Shown piece after piece: positions 23,163 through 36,729 of a stretch of DNA of 64,000 nt. The position numbers were made by a program, and so were the translations under genes. The DNA comes from Maea johnstoni. Taxonomy: Eukaryota; Annelida; Polychaeta; Spionida; Magelonidae. The notes beneath the pieces were generated by a model, which was not told where the DNA came from, did no database searches, and saw only the letters and a program-made list of their open reading frames with translations. Each line of letters starts with the position of its first letter. Position 1 is the first letter of the stretch. The stretch is taken from assembly GCA_963942565.1 (NCBI GenBank), contig OZ012687.1:15357562-15421561 (forward strand), written 5' to 3'.

Positions 23163-24000
23163 ATCAACATTTCTTCTTCAAATACTTCTTACACTATGCT
23201 TTCACCTGTACAATTTCATCGGAATTATTGGGCTGCTTTTGGCCGCTGTGAGCATTAATGGGTTAAATAAAGCATAAATTTACAAAAAAGGTGTCTCAAA
23301 AGGACTTGCTAGATGGATTCCGGTATCTTTTTCTCATTTCGGTATTTTCATAATCTAAAAGCTGATTTTATTAAGAAAGATATCAGTGAATACATGAGAA
23401 GTCTTCTGGCAGCTGCAGGAAGCCTACAGACACTGACATAATTTTAAGAACTGACTTGCCATGCCGGGCAAGTAGTTTATGATTTAGACTTGCCAGACAT
23501 AATTTTTGACTTACCTGAAATAAGTTATAACATATGCTAGAAAGGCATGTATTGTTTATCATGGATTTAAATATTTGAAAACCATTTCCATTTCAGTTTT
23601 GTTGCATTGTTTGCATAGTTCTGGTTATTTGGACCTTTTACTATAAAAGATATGTGTTTAGTGTTCAGAAAATCAGCTTGCCCATTTGGGCAACTGAAAA
23701 CTAAAATGTACTTGCCCGAAAGCACTTTTTTCAAAAATTCACTTGCCGGGGCAAGCGGTGCCTGGCCTATAGTTATGATATGATAGCGGCATTAGCTGGA
23801 GTTCATCATGACATGAGCTCCAGCAGAACAGGTGGTGTGGTGGAGACCAAGACAGCAGGGCCGCACCCCACAGGAATATGAAAGATAATGAGCAATATCA
23901 GGTGAAGGCGGGCCATTAATCACATCTAGGCTGCCCAGGAAGTGTGTTGCAATTTTAATTGAAGAAGTTCCAATGCAATTACGGTGGAATCAGTTGCCAT
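23163..24000. other. Spacer with a decayed TTAA-family end
   Basis: 23163-23275 ends GAGCATTAATGGGTTAA and resembles the right half of the element at 9857-10085. 23440-23760 holds several ACTTGCC/GGGCAAG phrases, probably a decayed local repeat. No frame. Confidence 0.4.
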
Positions 24001-24208
24001 CGATGGCCGGCCAAATGTCTGGCTAATTTCCCAGAGAGATGACGGCGCACTCTTGGCTCCGGGCACCCACCGCCACCGCCGCAGCGTAGGAATGATTGAG
24101 ATCTGATTGGTCCTTGGACATCATCCCAATACGTGCTGCTCAGAGCTCATAATTCATGCTAAAACTGAGCAATTCCACACAACTCTCATCCTATTCTTAT
24201 TTGTAAAA
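24001..24208. other. Complex GC-richer block
   Basis: GATGGCCGGCCAAATGTC near 24002, CCACCGCCACCGCCGCAGC near 24068. No supported frame; candidate noncoding element. Confidence 0.25.
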
Positions 24209-24211
24209 TTA

Positions 24212-24442
24212 GGCAAAGAAAAAAATATTGTTTGTTTCCTGTAACGTTCTGAAAAAAAAATATGGTAGGTAGGTCAGTAAAAAAGATTTTTTTTTGCAAT
24301 ATTTTTTGGTCAAAGATGTGTTTTATGCATGATTTACGTTGATTGGGAGTTGGGAGGGCGGAAAAAACTTTAGGGTAGGGATATTTTTGAATAAAAACTT
24401 GTTAGGGTAGGGTTACAGGAAACAAACAACTTTTTTTAGGCC
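24212..24442 (+). mobile_element. PIF/Harbinger-like MITE, copy 3
   Basis: 231 bp, ends GGCAAAGAAAAAAATATTG and CTTTTTTTAGGCC, TTA on both sides (24209-24211, 24443-24445). Confidence 0.88.
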
Positions 24443-24858
24443 TTAAGCTTAATTTCCAAGTACCTCATGACAATTACTTGCGAAAGCCTTAAGCTTTAAT
24501 GAGTTAAGCTGGTCACAACCATGCTCCGATGGGGCAAGTCAATTATTACCAGTAAACCATAGTCAGATAGGGCATCAAGAGTAGAATTGCTGATATTCAG
24601 AGGGAGCCAGAGACTTGTTTGTCTCCTGTAGTTTGCATCGTGTCTGTTCCTCATACAAATCAAACGAAATATTTCACTGAGAGACGAAAGCTGCACCTGT
24701 GCTTTTCAGAATTGAATTTGCCGGCCTGCCTCGGGCTGGCCCTCATCCAAAAGGCTAGCGAACTCATGTACAGCGCCATAATCCTCGCAGGGAATCCTGG
24801 CTTATCTCTCATTGGCTGAAGCATGGGCTTCATCTCATTCTAATCAGGGTCAATGGCA

Positions 24859-25153
24859 GGTAAGGGGCTGGCTGTGTCTAAGGCCGAGCAGTCTAGTGTA
24901 TTGTGTGCAGAGAGCTCACTGTGTCTCACCACTGCACAGGTGTCAGAGAGATCACGTCACCAGTAAGAGACTGTGTCAATCTCTGAGCAGTCTAATGTAT
25001 TGTGAACTGACATCTCACTGTCTCACCACTGCACAGGTGTCAGAGAGATCACATCATCAGACAGGGGGCTAGATCTCTATGGCTGAGCAGTCTAGTGTAT
25101 TGTGTGCAGAGAGCTCACTGTGTCTCATCACAGCACAGGTGTCAGAGAGATCA
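24859..25153 (+). repeat. Tandem repeat, three ~99-bp units
   Basis: GCAGTCTAGTGTATTGTG at 24888, about 24987 and 25087, each followed by a CTCACTGTCTCACCACTGCA-like stretch and CACAGGTGTCAGAGAGATCA. GC-richer than the surrounding intron. Confidence 0.9.
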
Positions 25154-25304
25154 GTCCCAACTAAAAGTGTTTGTGGAAGTTTAATACAATGTAAAACCTT
25201 TTACTAGGTTATTACATGATGGAATGGTAACAACAGACTTCCTGAACCACACCACACACAGCACCTGCCCAGATGGCTGCTACCTAGTTCCCAATTTCAA
25301 GCTC

Positions 25305-25395
25305 AAGGCATGAGAGAAAGTTACCAGTGACTTGGGGTAGATGGTAGTCTACAAGGGCACTCCAGTTTCCGCCGCCACCACCTTCGACGGGCTAG
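25305..25395 (+). mobile_element. SINE body fragment
   Basis: GAGAAAGTTACCAGTGACTT followed by GGGCACTCCAGTTTCCGCC matches the body of the SINE at 47684-47929; head and tail missing. Confidence 0.55.
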
Positions 25396-25948
25396 TCTAA
25401 AATATAATTCAGCACCAGTGTAGTGAAAACAATGTCAATAAACAAAGTTCCTAATTACTACACCTCGCCTTCTGATCATTTCTGTGAGGATGATTTCGTG
25501 CTGTGATGAGTTTGATGACGTATTAACGAGGCTGCATGTCTATCACAGCATGCTTTTAATCACAAGCATAATCAGCACACCATGGAAAATATTGTCCATA
25601 TCAATGACAGATTTGAAAATAAATTGTGGAAAAAAGCATGATTTCACAAAATATATGAAAGGAAACTACTGATTTGATGATAGTTCTGATGAACATTTCC
25701 TGCTTTAAATATTTCTCACAAGATGCTTTTGTATGAGAGCTACTACCAAAAACAGCCTTTTTTATGCTGTAGGAATGAGTGGGTTAAACTCTGGGGTGGG
25801 GCATCATTATATTTGGCCCACTGGTCTGTAACAGAGTAGTCATACAGGCATAGATCACACTGCAGTGCTATCTATTATTGCACCGGTGATGGCCAGACGG
25901 CCACAACGCTCTGAGCACCAGCAGAATGGGACACTAACACTAACACCA
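25396..25948. other. Spacer with a decayed TTAA-family fragment
   Basis: 25635-25787 (TTTCACAAAATATATGAAAG ... GAATGAGTGGGTTAAAC) resembles the family at 9857-10085. Nothing else recognised. Confidence 0.4.
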
Positions 25949-25951
25949 TTA

Positions 25952-26154
25952 GGCCTAGATAAATAAATAGTTGGTTTCCTGTAATGGTCCGAAAAAAATT
26001 GGGTAGGTAGGTCAGAAAACTTTTTAATTTTTTGGTCAAAAATGTGTGTTTTATGCATGTTCTACGTTGATTGGGAGTTGGGAGGGCGGAAAAAACTGTA
26101 AGATAGGGATTTTTTTGAATAAAAACTTGTTAGGGTAGAGTTACAGGAATCAAA
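25952..26154 (+). mobile_element. PIF/Harbinger-like MITE, copy 4, right end lost
   Basis: Begins GGCCTAGATAAATAAATAG after TTA; stops at TTACAGGAATCAAA without the final AGGCC. Confidence 0.8.
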
Positions 26155-26167
26155 TCCTACTATATGA

Positions 26168-26435
26168 TGGTTAATACTTAAATGCTATGGGCATGAATGG
26201 GTTAACACTAAAATGCCAAGGGCATGAATGGGTAAATAATACTAAGATATTATGGGCTTGAAGGGTTAATAATAAAATGCTATAGGCATTAATAGGCTGA
26301 CACTAAAATATCATAAGCATGAATGGGTTAACACTAAAATATTATGGGTATGAATGGGTTAAGACTAAAATAGTATGGGCATGAATGGGTTTACACTGAA
26401 ATAATATGGGCATGATTGGGTTAACACTAAAGTAC
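26168..26435 (+). repeat. Minisatellite, ~8 units of ~33 bp
   Basis: Unit GGTTAACACTAAAATGCTAT plus GGGCATGAATG, with substitutions in every unit. Confidence 0.88.
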
Positions 26436-26569
26436 GTATGTCAATCACCTTTCTCATGGGATATGAATATAATATGGATTACGAAAAAGCATTGACGCAA
26501 ATTCCATGTCTAGTCCATTGCTGCTGTGCAATGATGTGTACACTCAACAAAGCAGGAACTGATTGCACA

Positions 26570-26990
26570 CTTCATACCCGTAATTCTTTACGCCCTGAGC
26601 ACTGATTGGCTGATTCAGGCATCGCAAACCCTGACCGCGGCCTGACCGTCTACAGTCATTACACATGAAGATAATGTCAAAGAGCTCTTAACTGCCATGA
26701 TCAAAATGTGAGGCCTACGACTGAATGTAAACAGCGATCTGGTGATTTTGACAAATACCTCACATTTGAGTCAATTAAAATTCATGCACAATGTCTTGAC
26801 AGAGCTTATTGCTATGGCAACGCCGTGAAGAAGTAGCAGTCTTCTGAGGCAAAGAACCTGGAACTGCGTAAGAGTGATCTGGTGCCTTTCCCTAGGGGTA
26901 GCTTTAGCGGGTCCTGAGTAAATGCAGCGAAATTGCTCGTTTCTATGAATACCAACTATCCAGCAACAGATTCAATACATAACACGCTCA
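26570..26990. promoter_or_regulatory. Complex island with X-box-like site
   Basis: Non-repetitive, mixed-composition sequence without a convincing frame. TTGCTATGGCAAC at 26809-26821 matches an RFX X-box; the sequence GATTGGCTGA near 26603 contains an inverted CCAAT (ATTGG). Candidate conserved noncoding element; conservation cannot be tested here. Confidence 0.22.
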
Positions 26991-27648
26991 TGGCTGTGGA
27001 GCGAAAAAAGAGGTCTCGCGATTTTGGCAATATATTTCAAGGAGATATATTCATCATGACTCAGCAAACAACTCTATCGAATATATTTTTGAATAAATGT
27101 ATCATCAACTAGTCAGTTTTTAAAGGATCATAGATGATACTGTACAGGGAAAAATCATCATAAACCACTCTACTGGCAGCCAAATCATGGTCCTAGCCAG
27201 CAGGGCGTCTGGGCGTCTTTCAGACACCAAACCCTCAAAAATCACCCCTCAGGACACTCAATGATTGCAGGGATTAATTTCTTAAAATGTCAATTTCAAG
27301 CATATAATTGACATTTAATTTTCCACCTAAATATAATTCCCATGACATTTTTAAGGACTTAATGCCTAATTTCAATGAGCAAATAAATGCTTATGGTTGT
27401 GATTTCAATATATTGTGTTCTCCATTCAAAAATAGGACGCCCAGTTGCCAATTTTGGCCACCAGTCTCTAATGCCTTAGAATCAACATTTATCTGCTCAT
27501 TCTTTGGTAGTAACCCCCCACCCCCCCACCCCCCACCATCAGGGCAATGTTATTGTTGGACACTGTTCACTAATGCTGTATCAGCCTTTAATCAATGCTG
27601 TCCATTACCTTACCTATCTATGTTGTTTTTCCCTATAGAGTTACCACC
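26991..27648. other. AT-rich spacer with C-rich run
   Basis: A C-rich stretch at 27515-27535. The plus-strand frame at 27308-27652 shows no domain. Confidence 0.4.
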
Positions 27649-27863
27649 TTAACCCTTCCAATGCTGAGCCTACATTCATCTTAAGCACAAGGACACAGAG
27701 ATTTTTGAAAAGCAACTAAACTCTGTCATATTGGTATTCATTGGATTATTCTCACCAAGAACTCTCAGATGAGTACCCATTTGCCTGTTTTTTTTTCGTA
27801 ATTTTTTAGGTTTTTGTATAATTTTGTATTGGCCAAATTAGCCACCAGCAGCATAAGGGTTAA
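27649..27863 (+). mobile_element. piggyBac-like MITE, copy 11
   Basis: Full length, TTAA at both ends. Confidence 0.82.
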
Positions 27864-29455
27864 ACACAGACTTCACATTGAGTGGCTAAGGTTTAAGATC
27901 ATTTGGAGGAAGAGAGGGAAATTTATTTCCAGTGTTGTCTACTGTTTTGGCCAAATGAATGGTCAAGGTTTTGGAACATTATGTGGAACATTGTACACAG
28001 GATTTTTAAAAAATCATTTTTTTATACAAAAACATAATTAGTTAAGGTACCAAGAATGAAAGACAGCCCTAACATAAAGTACCATCACTAAAGGAGAAAC
28101 TCCCTTTCCAAATTTCTACAAAAGCGTTGGCTCACAAACGACATTTCTAAGCAACACATTTAACAGCCAAAATATCCCTCCCCTTCTTTGTTCTCATCTG
28201 CCCGTGAACACCCCCGCCCACAACCCCACCCCATCATCTCATGTATACCTACCAATCTTTTAAATTCCTAGAAAGTCAGGAAAAGAAGAAGATATGTCAG
28301 TTATACATAAAGGTACATCACTAACTCGTTAATCTTATAGTTGATCATGTTAGTACAACTTTCTTTTAGATTGTGTTAGAAACTGACCAACATTAGGGAT
28401 TAAATAATTTTCATAATGACAGTTACAATTTAGATTTCTAAATAGGTAGACAATGATTAAATGAAGATCTTTATTTTGAAGTAGACGGTTAACATTTAAA
28501 ATTTGAATTTGATCAAATTTTGAAGATGTTAAATATATTATCTGCAGTTGGATATTTATGATCAGTAGTAAATGTGTAACTTTGAATTGTATTTAAATTT
28601 GTACAACCACAACACTGGTTATGGGGGAGAGCAATAGATGGCACTGCAGAGGGGGAAACTGGGGGTAGGGAAGGGGGGGGAGAAGACTGCAACTTTAGTC
28701 ATACAACAATAACGTCATTGGCAACAATCATGCGCAATAGAAGGGTAATGGGTGGGGGAAGGGGGGTTCATTAAGTCATGAAGCTTTAGCCCTTTTTTCT
28801 AAAGGTACCCTTGTTTCCCGTTTTTCCCTTTTTCAAAGTATTTGTAATGCAAAGATCTTAATCAACACTGCAGCATAAAATCAATCAAAAGTGTCCATCA
28901 AAATATTGCATGATTACTTCATTATTCATCAATCATTTGTCTACTGTATAAAATTCTGCTTTAGTAGTAGCTAAAATGGAAATTAATTCACTTGCACTTT
29001 CATTTTCTATATTCCTCTTGTATCAAATCTATTTCCTATTGATAGCATGCCGTTATCAATTGTGTAACATTAGGACCTACTAATATAGTGTTCAAAAAGG
29101 GGTGAAAAGAGGGGAGATTAGGGGGGGGGGGGGCTAGATGGAGGAAGGGTACCGAATCATCCTTTTCAGGAACATAGGTAAATTTGATTCTCAATCGTCA
29201 CCTATACCTAATACATTTCCTGCATTAACGCCCAAAAAACAACTGTATTTACCTGCCAAAGGCTCTTTCTGACATCAGTATCATTTGAAAAAAAAATGGT
29301 AACCGGCACTACTAAAAATGTAGGGGGAATACTGTATGACTGTCTGAAGAATAATGTAAAGCAATTCGTCGCATTGCAAGCAGAAATCATCTTCATGTTT
29401 TCTTATCTATCCATACCTTTCTAAGTATCAATGCAACATGATACAATTTTATTCT
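27864..29455. other. Spacer with G-rich stretches
   Basis: G-rich runs at 28640-28685 and 28750-28768, and a run of ~13 G at 29121-29133. No gene or repeat family recognised. Confidence 0.4.
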
Positions 29456-29458
29456 TTT

Positions 29459-29730
29459 CTAAAATACTTCAATATGTTGGAAAAATAGGTTTTCTTTATT
29501 TTCAGTCAATTGTAACCACATGCATTGCTGTCTAATATCCAACAGCTGCCAAGATACCATTACTATAACCAGTACTGTAGCATGATAGCATGTTGTTGTT
29601 GAAACAATTCTCAAACAGACCCTCCGCTGAATATTTTGCAATCTCTCACATTTTCCTAAAATATTCTGACCAATATCAGAGCAACCTTCAGACGGTATCA
29701 AAGGGCCATACAAGAGTATGAAAGGTTTAA
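29459..29730 (-). pseudogene. Possible LINE reverse-transcriptase C-terminal remnant
   Basis: The minus-strand translation includes LLYGPLIPS, then LQNIQRRVCLRIVS and LLDIRQQ. This order resembles the end of the reverse-transcriptase region of Jockey/CR1-type LINEs (LLYG..W, L..IQRRA.R.I, LL.L..RR). The similarity is weak and judged by eye; no other LINE part is adjacent. It could be chance. Confidence 0.33.
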
Positions 29731-30069
29731 GCTATTTAGGTCTGTAATTAATGTAGGGCCCTAAAACGGCTCAAATAGCTTTATGAGATCTTTCTAAAAT
29801 AAGTATCTTTTGGAAAATATAAGATGGAGAAATGTTAAACAGAAATGTTAAAAAGTAATAACCTTACTTCAAATAGTCTTTTCAATACATATTTCATTCT
29901 TGAGTTATTTTCAAAAGAACCATAGCATCAAGACATCAACTTAAACAGGCGTGAATTTCAAAAACATACACGCTACATATCCTCTTTGCTGTGCTGTAAT
30001 GCCAAAAACCCTACTCCTTTGTTAACATAAGCTTCCTTTAGAAAATATTGAAATGAATAGTATTGATCA
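29731..30069. other. AT-rich spacer
   Basis: Nothing recognised. Confidence 0.4.
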
Positions 30070-30072
30070 TAA

Positions 30073-30471
30073 GGCGACAGTTACTTGATTTATTGGTTCC
30101 CGTATCCTTCAAAGACTAATTTCAGGAGGGAGGTAATTAAAAAAAAAGGGAAGTTTTGGCTTGTACTAAAATACATACTTAAACTATATTTTTGAATATT
30201 AAAGGAATGATTTTTTAATATTCATGATGATGCATTTCAACAACACTGTATTGCATTGCTATTGTAATGTTGTATAGCTCTGGTATTAATATTCTTGTAG
30301 TTTTGTAGTTTTATTACGATCCATGGTAAATTTATTGTAGGTTTGGTGTACCTACTTACGGCTCGGCGACAGAGTAAAAAATAGAGTGGGGGGATTACAT
30401 TTATTTTGCTGTCGGGTCTATTCCACTTTGATCGGCGGATCCTGGAACCAATAAATCAAGTAACCGTCGCC
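30073..30471. mobile_element. 399-bp MITE with 28-bp inverted ends and TAA duplication
   Basis: Left end GGCGACAGTTACTTGATTTA then TTGGTTCC; right end GGAACCAATAAATCAAGTAA then CCGTCGCC: inverted repeats with one mismatch in 28. TAA flanks both sides (30070-30072, 30472-30474). Terminal GGC and the TWA duplication suggest PIF/Harbinger, a family distinct from the 232-bp one. No coding capacity. Confidence 0.85.
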
Positions 30472-30694
30472 TAACTCGATCAAAGATTCTCCTAGAAATA
30501 TTTTGTGAAGTTATGCTTTGATTGCATAAAGTTTTTCTACAAGTGTCATTGCACTTTTCAAGGGAAATGAATGTTTAAACGTGGTGCCGCCCGTCGTATG
30601 CCAACTCCACTTGTTCCACTGAGGAGAGAGCAAGAAGAATGAGCAACAATCACAATGTCCCTATTTAGACTTGGCTATCCCTACCACAACGTGC

Positions 30695-30907
30695 TTAACC
30701 CTTACAATACTGGAGGTTAATTCGGCCAATACAAAATTATGCAAAAAAACTGAAAAATGACTGAAACCCATGCAAATGGGTACTCATCTGAAAGTACTCA
30801 GAGAGATCTATCCAATAAATACCAACATGATGGGGTTTAGATGTTTTTCAGAAATATTTGCGTCTTTCTACTTTGGGTGAAAGTGGTCTCAGCATTGGTA
30901 GGGTTGA
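30695..30907 (-). mobile_element. piggyBac-like MITE, copy 12
   Basis: Reverse orientation; left end TTAACCCTTACAATACTGGA, right end GCATTGGTAGGGTTGA, so the right TTAA has changed. Confidence 0.76.
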
Positions 30908-31071
30908 TATGTTTGTCTCGCAGCCCTGACAGCAGGTTTCCTGAGAGGGGATTATGGTGGAGAGGACACCTGTTCCTAACTTTTGCCTGTATGGCGCACA
31001 ATTCATTATCAAGACGTCAAGCAACCTGGCCACCAAAAATCCTCCTCAAGAAATTCACCTCCTAGTCTCTG
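30908..31071. other. Complex spacer
   Basis: Nothing recognised. Confidence 0.35.
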
Positions 31072-31287
31072 TTAGAACCCTTCCAATGCTGAGACTACTT
31101 TCATCCAAAGCGCAGGGATGCAAAGGTTTTTGAAAAATGATCTAAACCCTGTCATGTTGGTATTCATTGGATAGCTCTTGCGGATAACTCTCAGATGAGT
31201 ACCCATTTGCCATGGTTTCAGTTTTTTTTCAGGTTTTTTGCATTATTTCGTATTGGCCAAATCAGCCACCAGCAGTATAAGGGTTAA
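31072..31287 (+). mobile_element. piggyBac-like MITE, copy 13
   Basis: Full length; left flank TTAG, right flank TTAA. Confidence 0.8.
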
Positions 31288-31619
31288 ATCTCCTTTACTT
31301 AATGCTGAGGCCGTAGTTCCTTCGGGTCAAGATAGATGGCGCCAGACTTGCCAACAGTGAAACCATAGTTGGAAGTACTTTACGGTCGCCACCTAGTGAG
31401 TAAGTATGGTACTAAATAAGGGCATACCCAGACTTCCCAGTTCTGAGGCATATCTTTTATATTGTCTATCTACATGTTAGTTCTTTACAGTTAAAATAGT
31501 TAATGGTAACCTTAATTAGCGAAAACCTTAACATGATTAGAACAAATACATGGCAGCCACCAGGACTGTAGAGAAATCATAAGTTATTGCAACCAAATCA
31601 AAGAAAAGATAATAATACA

Positions 31620-31814
31620 TTAACCCTTCCAATGCTGAGGCTACTTTCGTCAAAAGCGATGCAAAGATGCAACGGTTTTTGAAAACCATCTACACCCTGT
31701 CATGTTGGTATTCATTAGATAGCTCTTGCTGAGTACTCTCAGATGAGTACCCATTTGCCAGGTTTTGAATAATTTTTCAGGATTTTTGCACCATTTTGTA
31801 TTGGGCAAAGTTAA
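31620..31814 (+). mobile_element. piggyBac-like MITE, copy 14, right end lost
   Basis: Left end intact (TTAACCCTTCCAATGCTGAG); stops at TTGTATTGGGCAAAG without the GCCACCAGCAGCATAAGGG terminus. Confidence 0.78.
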
Positions 31815-32340
31815 ATGTTCTATTCAAGCCAGCTCACTTCGCAGGCCTGGCAGGTTGGCACTAGAGGCTTTATCATTACCTGGCCCATTGTTTCTAAAGG
31901 TGCGATAAAAGGAAAAGTTCTCTGCATGTCTAGGATACCTGGCCTTTCTACAGAGCACTTAAATCAAGCTCCTTTTCCTCACACTAGTCCACTAAATGGG
32001 GGCATAACTTGAGATAATACCCCTGATGCCTGTGGAGAGGCCAAAAGACTACTGTCTTTGGCCACCCTCTCCGTTACTCGTGTTTCCCGCAAACTGCTCA
32101 CCAAAGGGTCGAAACTCAGCATAATTTCCCAGTGGCCATTGGCTAAGAGTCTACTCAGCAAAAAGCGCGCCCAAGGTTTGCGGCACACAGCCCCCAGAGG
32201 GCCATCGGGCTCCTGGGCGGCCATCTTCTTTTCATTAGCGCTGATTGGCCGGTGAGGCAGCAGTTGTGGAAACATCTCCCAGGCATCTCACGAGCAACCG
32301 TGAGCGAGCGAGGGAGCACCTAGTGGCAAGACTCCTACTC
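31815..32340. other. Complex GC-richer island
   Basis: Minus-strand frame at 31979-32275 has no recognised domain. GCGCTGATTGGCCGG near 32239 contains an inverted CCAAT, and GCACCTAGTGGCAAG near 32315 is CTCF-like. Candidate noncoding element. Confidence 0.25.
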
Positions 32341-32388
32341 TAATACTCCCAGTATGCCGCAACTTACACTGTTCTTGCAAGCAACAGA

Positions 32389-32935
<547 letters not shown>

Positions 32936-32939
32936 AATC

Positions 32940-34100
32940 CATGCATAAATATAGCACATCATCTAGCAGGTGTTCCTGTTGGGATTGAGATAGTGCTGTA
33001 AGTGCATGGTGGCAGGTGGAGACAGATGCATAATAACAGCTCTCTACAAAGGAACTTGATGCAATAATACCTGCAGACTCTATAAATAACCACGCGGAGC
33101 CCGGCTCCCCAATCCACCGGGATCCCCAGCTCAAGGGCACCGTTTCCTGTGTGGCCTTCTCCAATGATGCTGATTTCCAGAAGGCATTTGACTAATTAAG
33201 AATCCACATTAAATTCCCTAAATTATCTCCAAGCATGCTAGGATTACCTATTAGCATATTCTTGCGAGCTACGCCAAATATTGTTCAATCAGTATGACTT
33301 TGTTTATGTTATCGACAAAAAGAACTCATGAGGTATTTGATCAATTATTGAACCACAAACTGCTAATTAGTCATAAAATATCCTCAAGAGGAATAACTAA
33401 GAAAAAACAGTTCAACAGCATATTATGCGGTTAGTTTTGAGACATGCGCACATCTGCATATTGAGTTCTATATACGCTCTTTTAGCTGGTATACTTGAGG
33501 CACTAGATTTCTCATATGCTGTGTTAGGCCTAAGTGTAAGATATGTATGCATGACCTTAAAAGCTGCCAAATTGATGATTTCTTTCTAACAAACAAATCC
33601 ATTGCAAAATAAATTATAAAGATACATGTAGTGACTCTCCCAGCAATATTTCATTTAAATCCTACTTAATTAGCAAACTCTTCTTCTTTAGATACCTCCA
33701 ACTTACACGAAAATCAATCACAATATAGTTAGCATTCATTCTTACAGAATAGCTTTAATCAATATTTTTCCTGATAATTTTCTGTTTACATAAATAAGTA
33801 ACAAGTGATCCGTTTTCTGTTTACATATAGTCAGGGTAAAAATGATACACTAAGATTCCTCATTTATATTACCAAACTTCATATCCATTCTTTTAAAAAG
33901 GGAATTTCCTCTTCAAGAATATTTGCTATCAACTGCATATATCTCACCATTTATCTTGATCACAGTTTGTTTCATAATATATATTAATTGATGATCAATA
34001 GCAGAGAATCTTGGGAGCCATTTTCTGGTATCCTGGGGATTTTACATTCAATGTTTCCATGTGGGTATCTCTAGGTGCTTCTGGGTATTATAGAGTTTTT
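32940..34100. other. Spacer with a complex island at 33000-33180
   Basis: The island has CACGCGGAGCCCGGC near 33092 and no supported frame; the remainder is AT-rich with nothing recognised. Confidence 0.3.
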
Positions 34101-34201
<101 letters not shown>

Positions 34202-34204
34202 CGT

Positions 34205-35306
34205 GTAAGTAAAAAGTCTGTTTTTGCTAGTAGATAGGTTAGTAGAAAATATTGTCTCTGAGACAATGCCAAGTGTACATGAAGGACATATGTTATATTC
34301 TCTACAGTAGCCTTTGGACAGGTCGTGATGGGTACAATGTTGACTATGAGCAGTTACGGCATTTGTCATAAGCATCTTCTGCGCTATTTGACCGACGTCC
34401 AAATTTACTCTCTCCCTCCTCCTTCTCACGCTCAGATGGTGGATGCCAGCAGTGCACTGACTACCTCTATCTCTTCGCTGACCGCCCGGGATGACCGCTC
34501 ATTGCACTCTCTTACATAACACAGCCTCAAGCAAACAGGCTTAAGTTGTATTGTAATCAAACTAATATTCCCAGCCCAATATATAGGTAGTATTGATAGC
34601 TTGGACGAGTTCCTGACCAGCTTGGGATAGATATAGAATGGAAATATGTTCATCGCCACCTTCTCAGCCATTCTTGGCAAAATCTTGGCGGTTGACACTG
34701 GCCAGAGCTATGAAAGGCAGAGATTAACATCGTCTAGTGAAAACAATCTGGGAGGAAAAGGTCACTTTCAGTTATTGCTAACAATATCAATATCAAAAGC
34801 TGAAATCTTCTATTTTGTCATTCATCTTTTGATAAGAATCAAAAAATATTAATCTTTTTTCAATTGTTGTATGATAATCCAATTTATAGTTAATGTTTTC
34901 TATTTTTTACTAATAACTACACTTTGACCTTTTCAGTTATGAATTGTATCCCACAATGGCTTGCCAAATTTGCATTGTAAACCTATAATGATGTATATCA
35001 CCTGCTGAGCTGGAGGAATTTGTCTTTCTAACTATGACAAAATCAACATTAATGCATGCAATATCCACCAACGTGTTTACCTTATAACACTATTATCTTG
35101 CTTACTATATTACACAGAAAAGCAGAAAAGCAGCCTCTCCAAATAACTATCAATCAACACACTTCTTTCACAGCCGGCCAAACAAAGTTGGCGTTGACCC
35201 AGCTCTAGCAGAGAAAAATACCCTTTCCTTCTATGCAGTGGCCTGAACTAAGCATCTTTCTCTTGGGGATAATTTTTCAAAATGTCTAAAGGAGGAGAGA
35301 TAAGTC
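34205..35306. other. Spacer, nothing recognised
   Basis: 34320-34700 is of mixed composition without a recognised frame; the rest is AT-rich. Confidence 0.35.
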
Positions 35307-35393
35307 GAACCCTTCCAATGCTGAGGCTACTTTCATCCAAAGCACAAGAACGTAAACATTTTTGAGAACCACCTCAACTCTGTCATGTTGACA
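35307..35393 (+). mobile_element. piggyBac-like MITE, copy 15, left part only
   Basis: Left 87 bases, from GAACCCTTCCAATGCTGAGG to CTGTCATGTTGACA. It shares the private variant AAGAACGTAAACATTTTT with copy 16 that follows, so it is a local duplicate of copy 16's left end and not an independent insertion. Confidence 0.78.
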
Positions 35394-35396
35394 CCT

Positions 35397-35611
35397 AAAC
35401 CCTTCCAATGCTGAGGCTAGTCTTTCATCCAAAGGACAAGAACGTAAACATTTTTTAAAACCACCTAAACCCTGTCATGTTGGTATCCATTAAAAAGCTC
35501 TCGCTGAGTACTCTCAGATGAGTAGTCATATGCCAGGTTTTCAATCATTTTTCAGGTTTTTTTGCATCATTTTGTAATGGCTAAATTAGCCACCATCAAT
35601 ATAAGGGTTAA
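35397..35611 (+). mobile_element. piggyBac-like MITE, copy 16
   Basis: Full length; left flank CTAA, right end ATCAATATAAGGGTTAA. Confidence 0.8.
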
Positions 35612-35872
35612 GGGAGCACTATAGGTGCGGCCTAGGCCTGCTTGCCTAATTATTAAAATGGTTGTTACATGTACAACCAATACTCTCAATACTAAAGTAA
35701 CCTTTCCATAATGAAATGATTGAAATAATTATGAAATGTATAAAAAAGACAAAGGCATAAAAATCTCTAAAATAGCAAATGAAAATTTGGAAATGAAAAA
35801 CACTGAAATGTAATTCGAAGGGAATTAAATTTGCATCAAATTTGGCCTAAGATATTCAACTTTCAGTCAGGC

Positions 35873-36726
<854 letters not shown>

Positions 36727-36729
36727 CAG

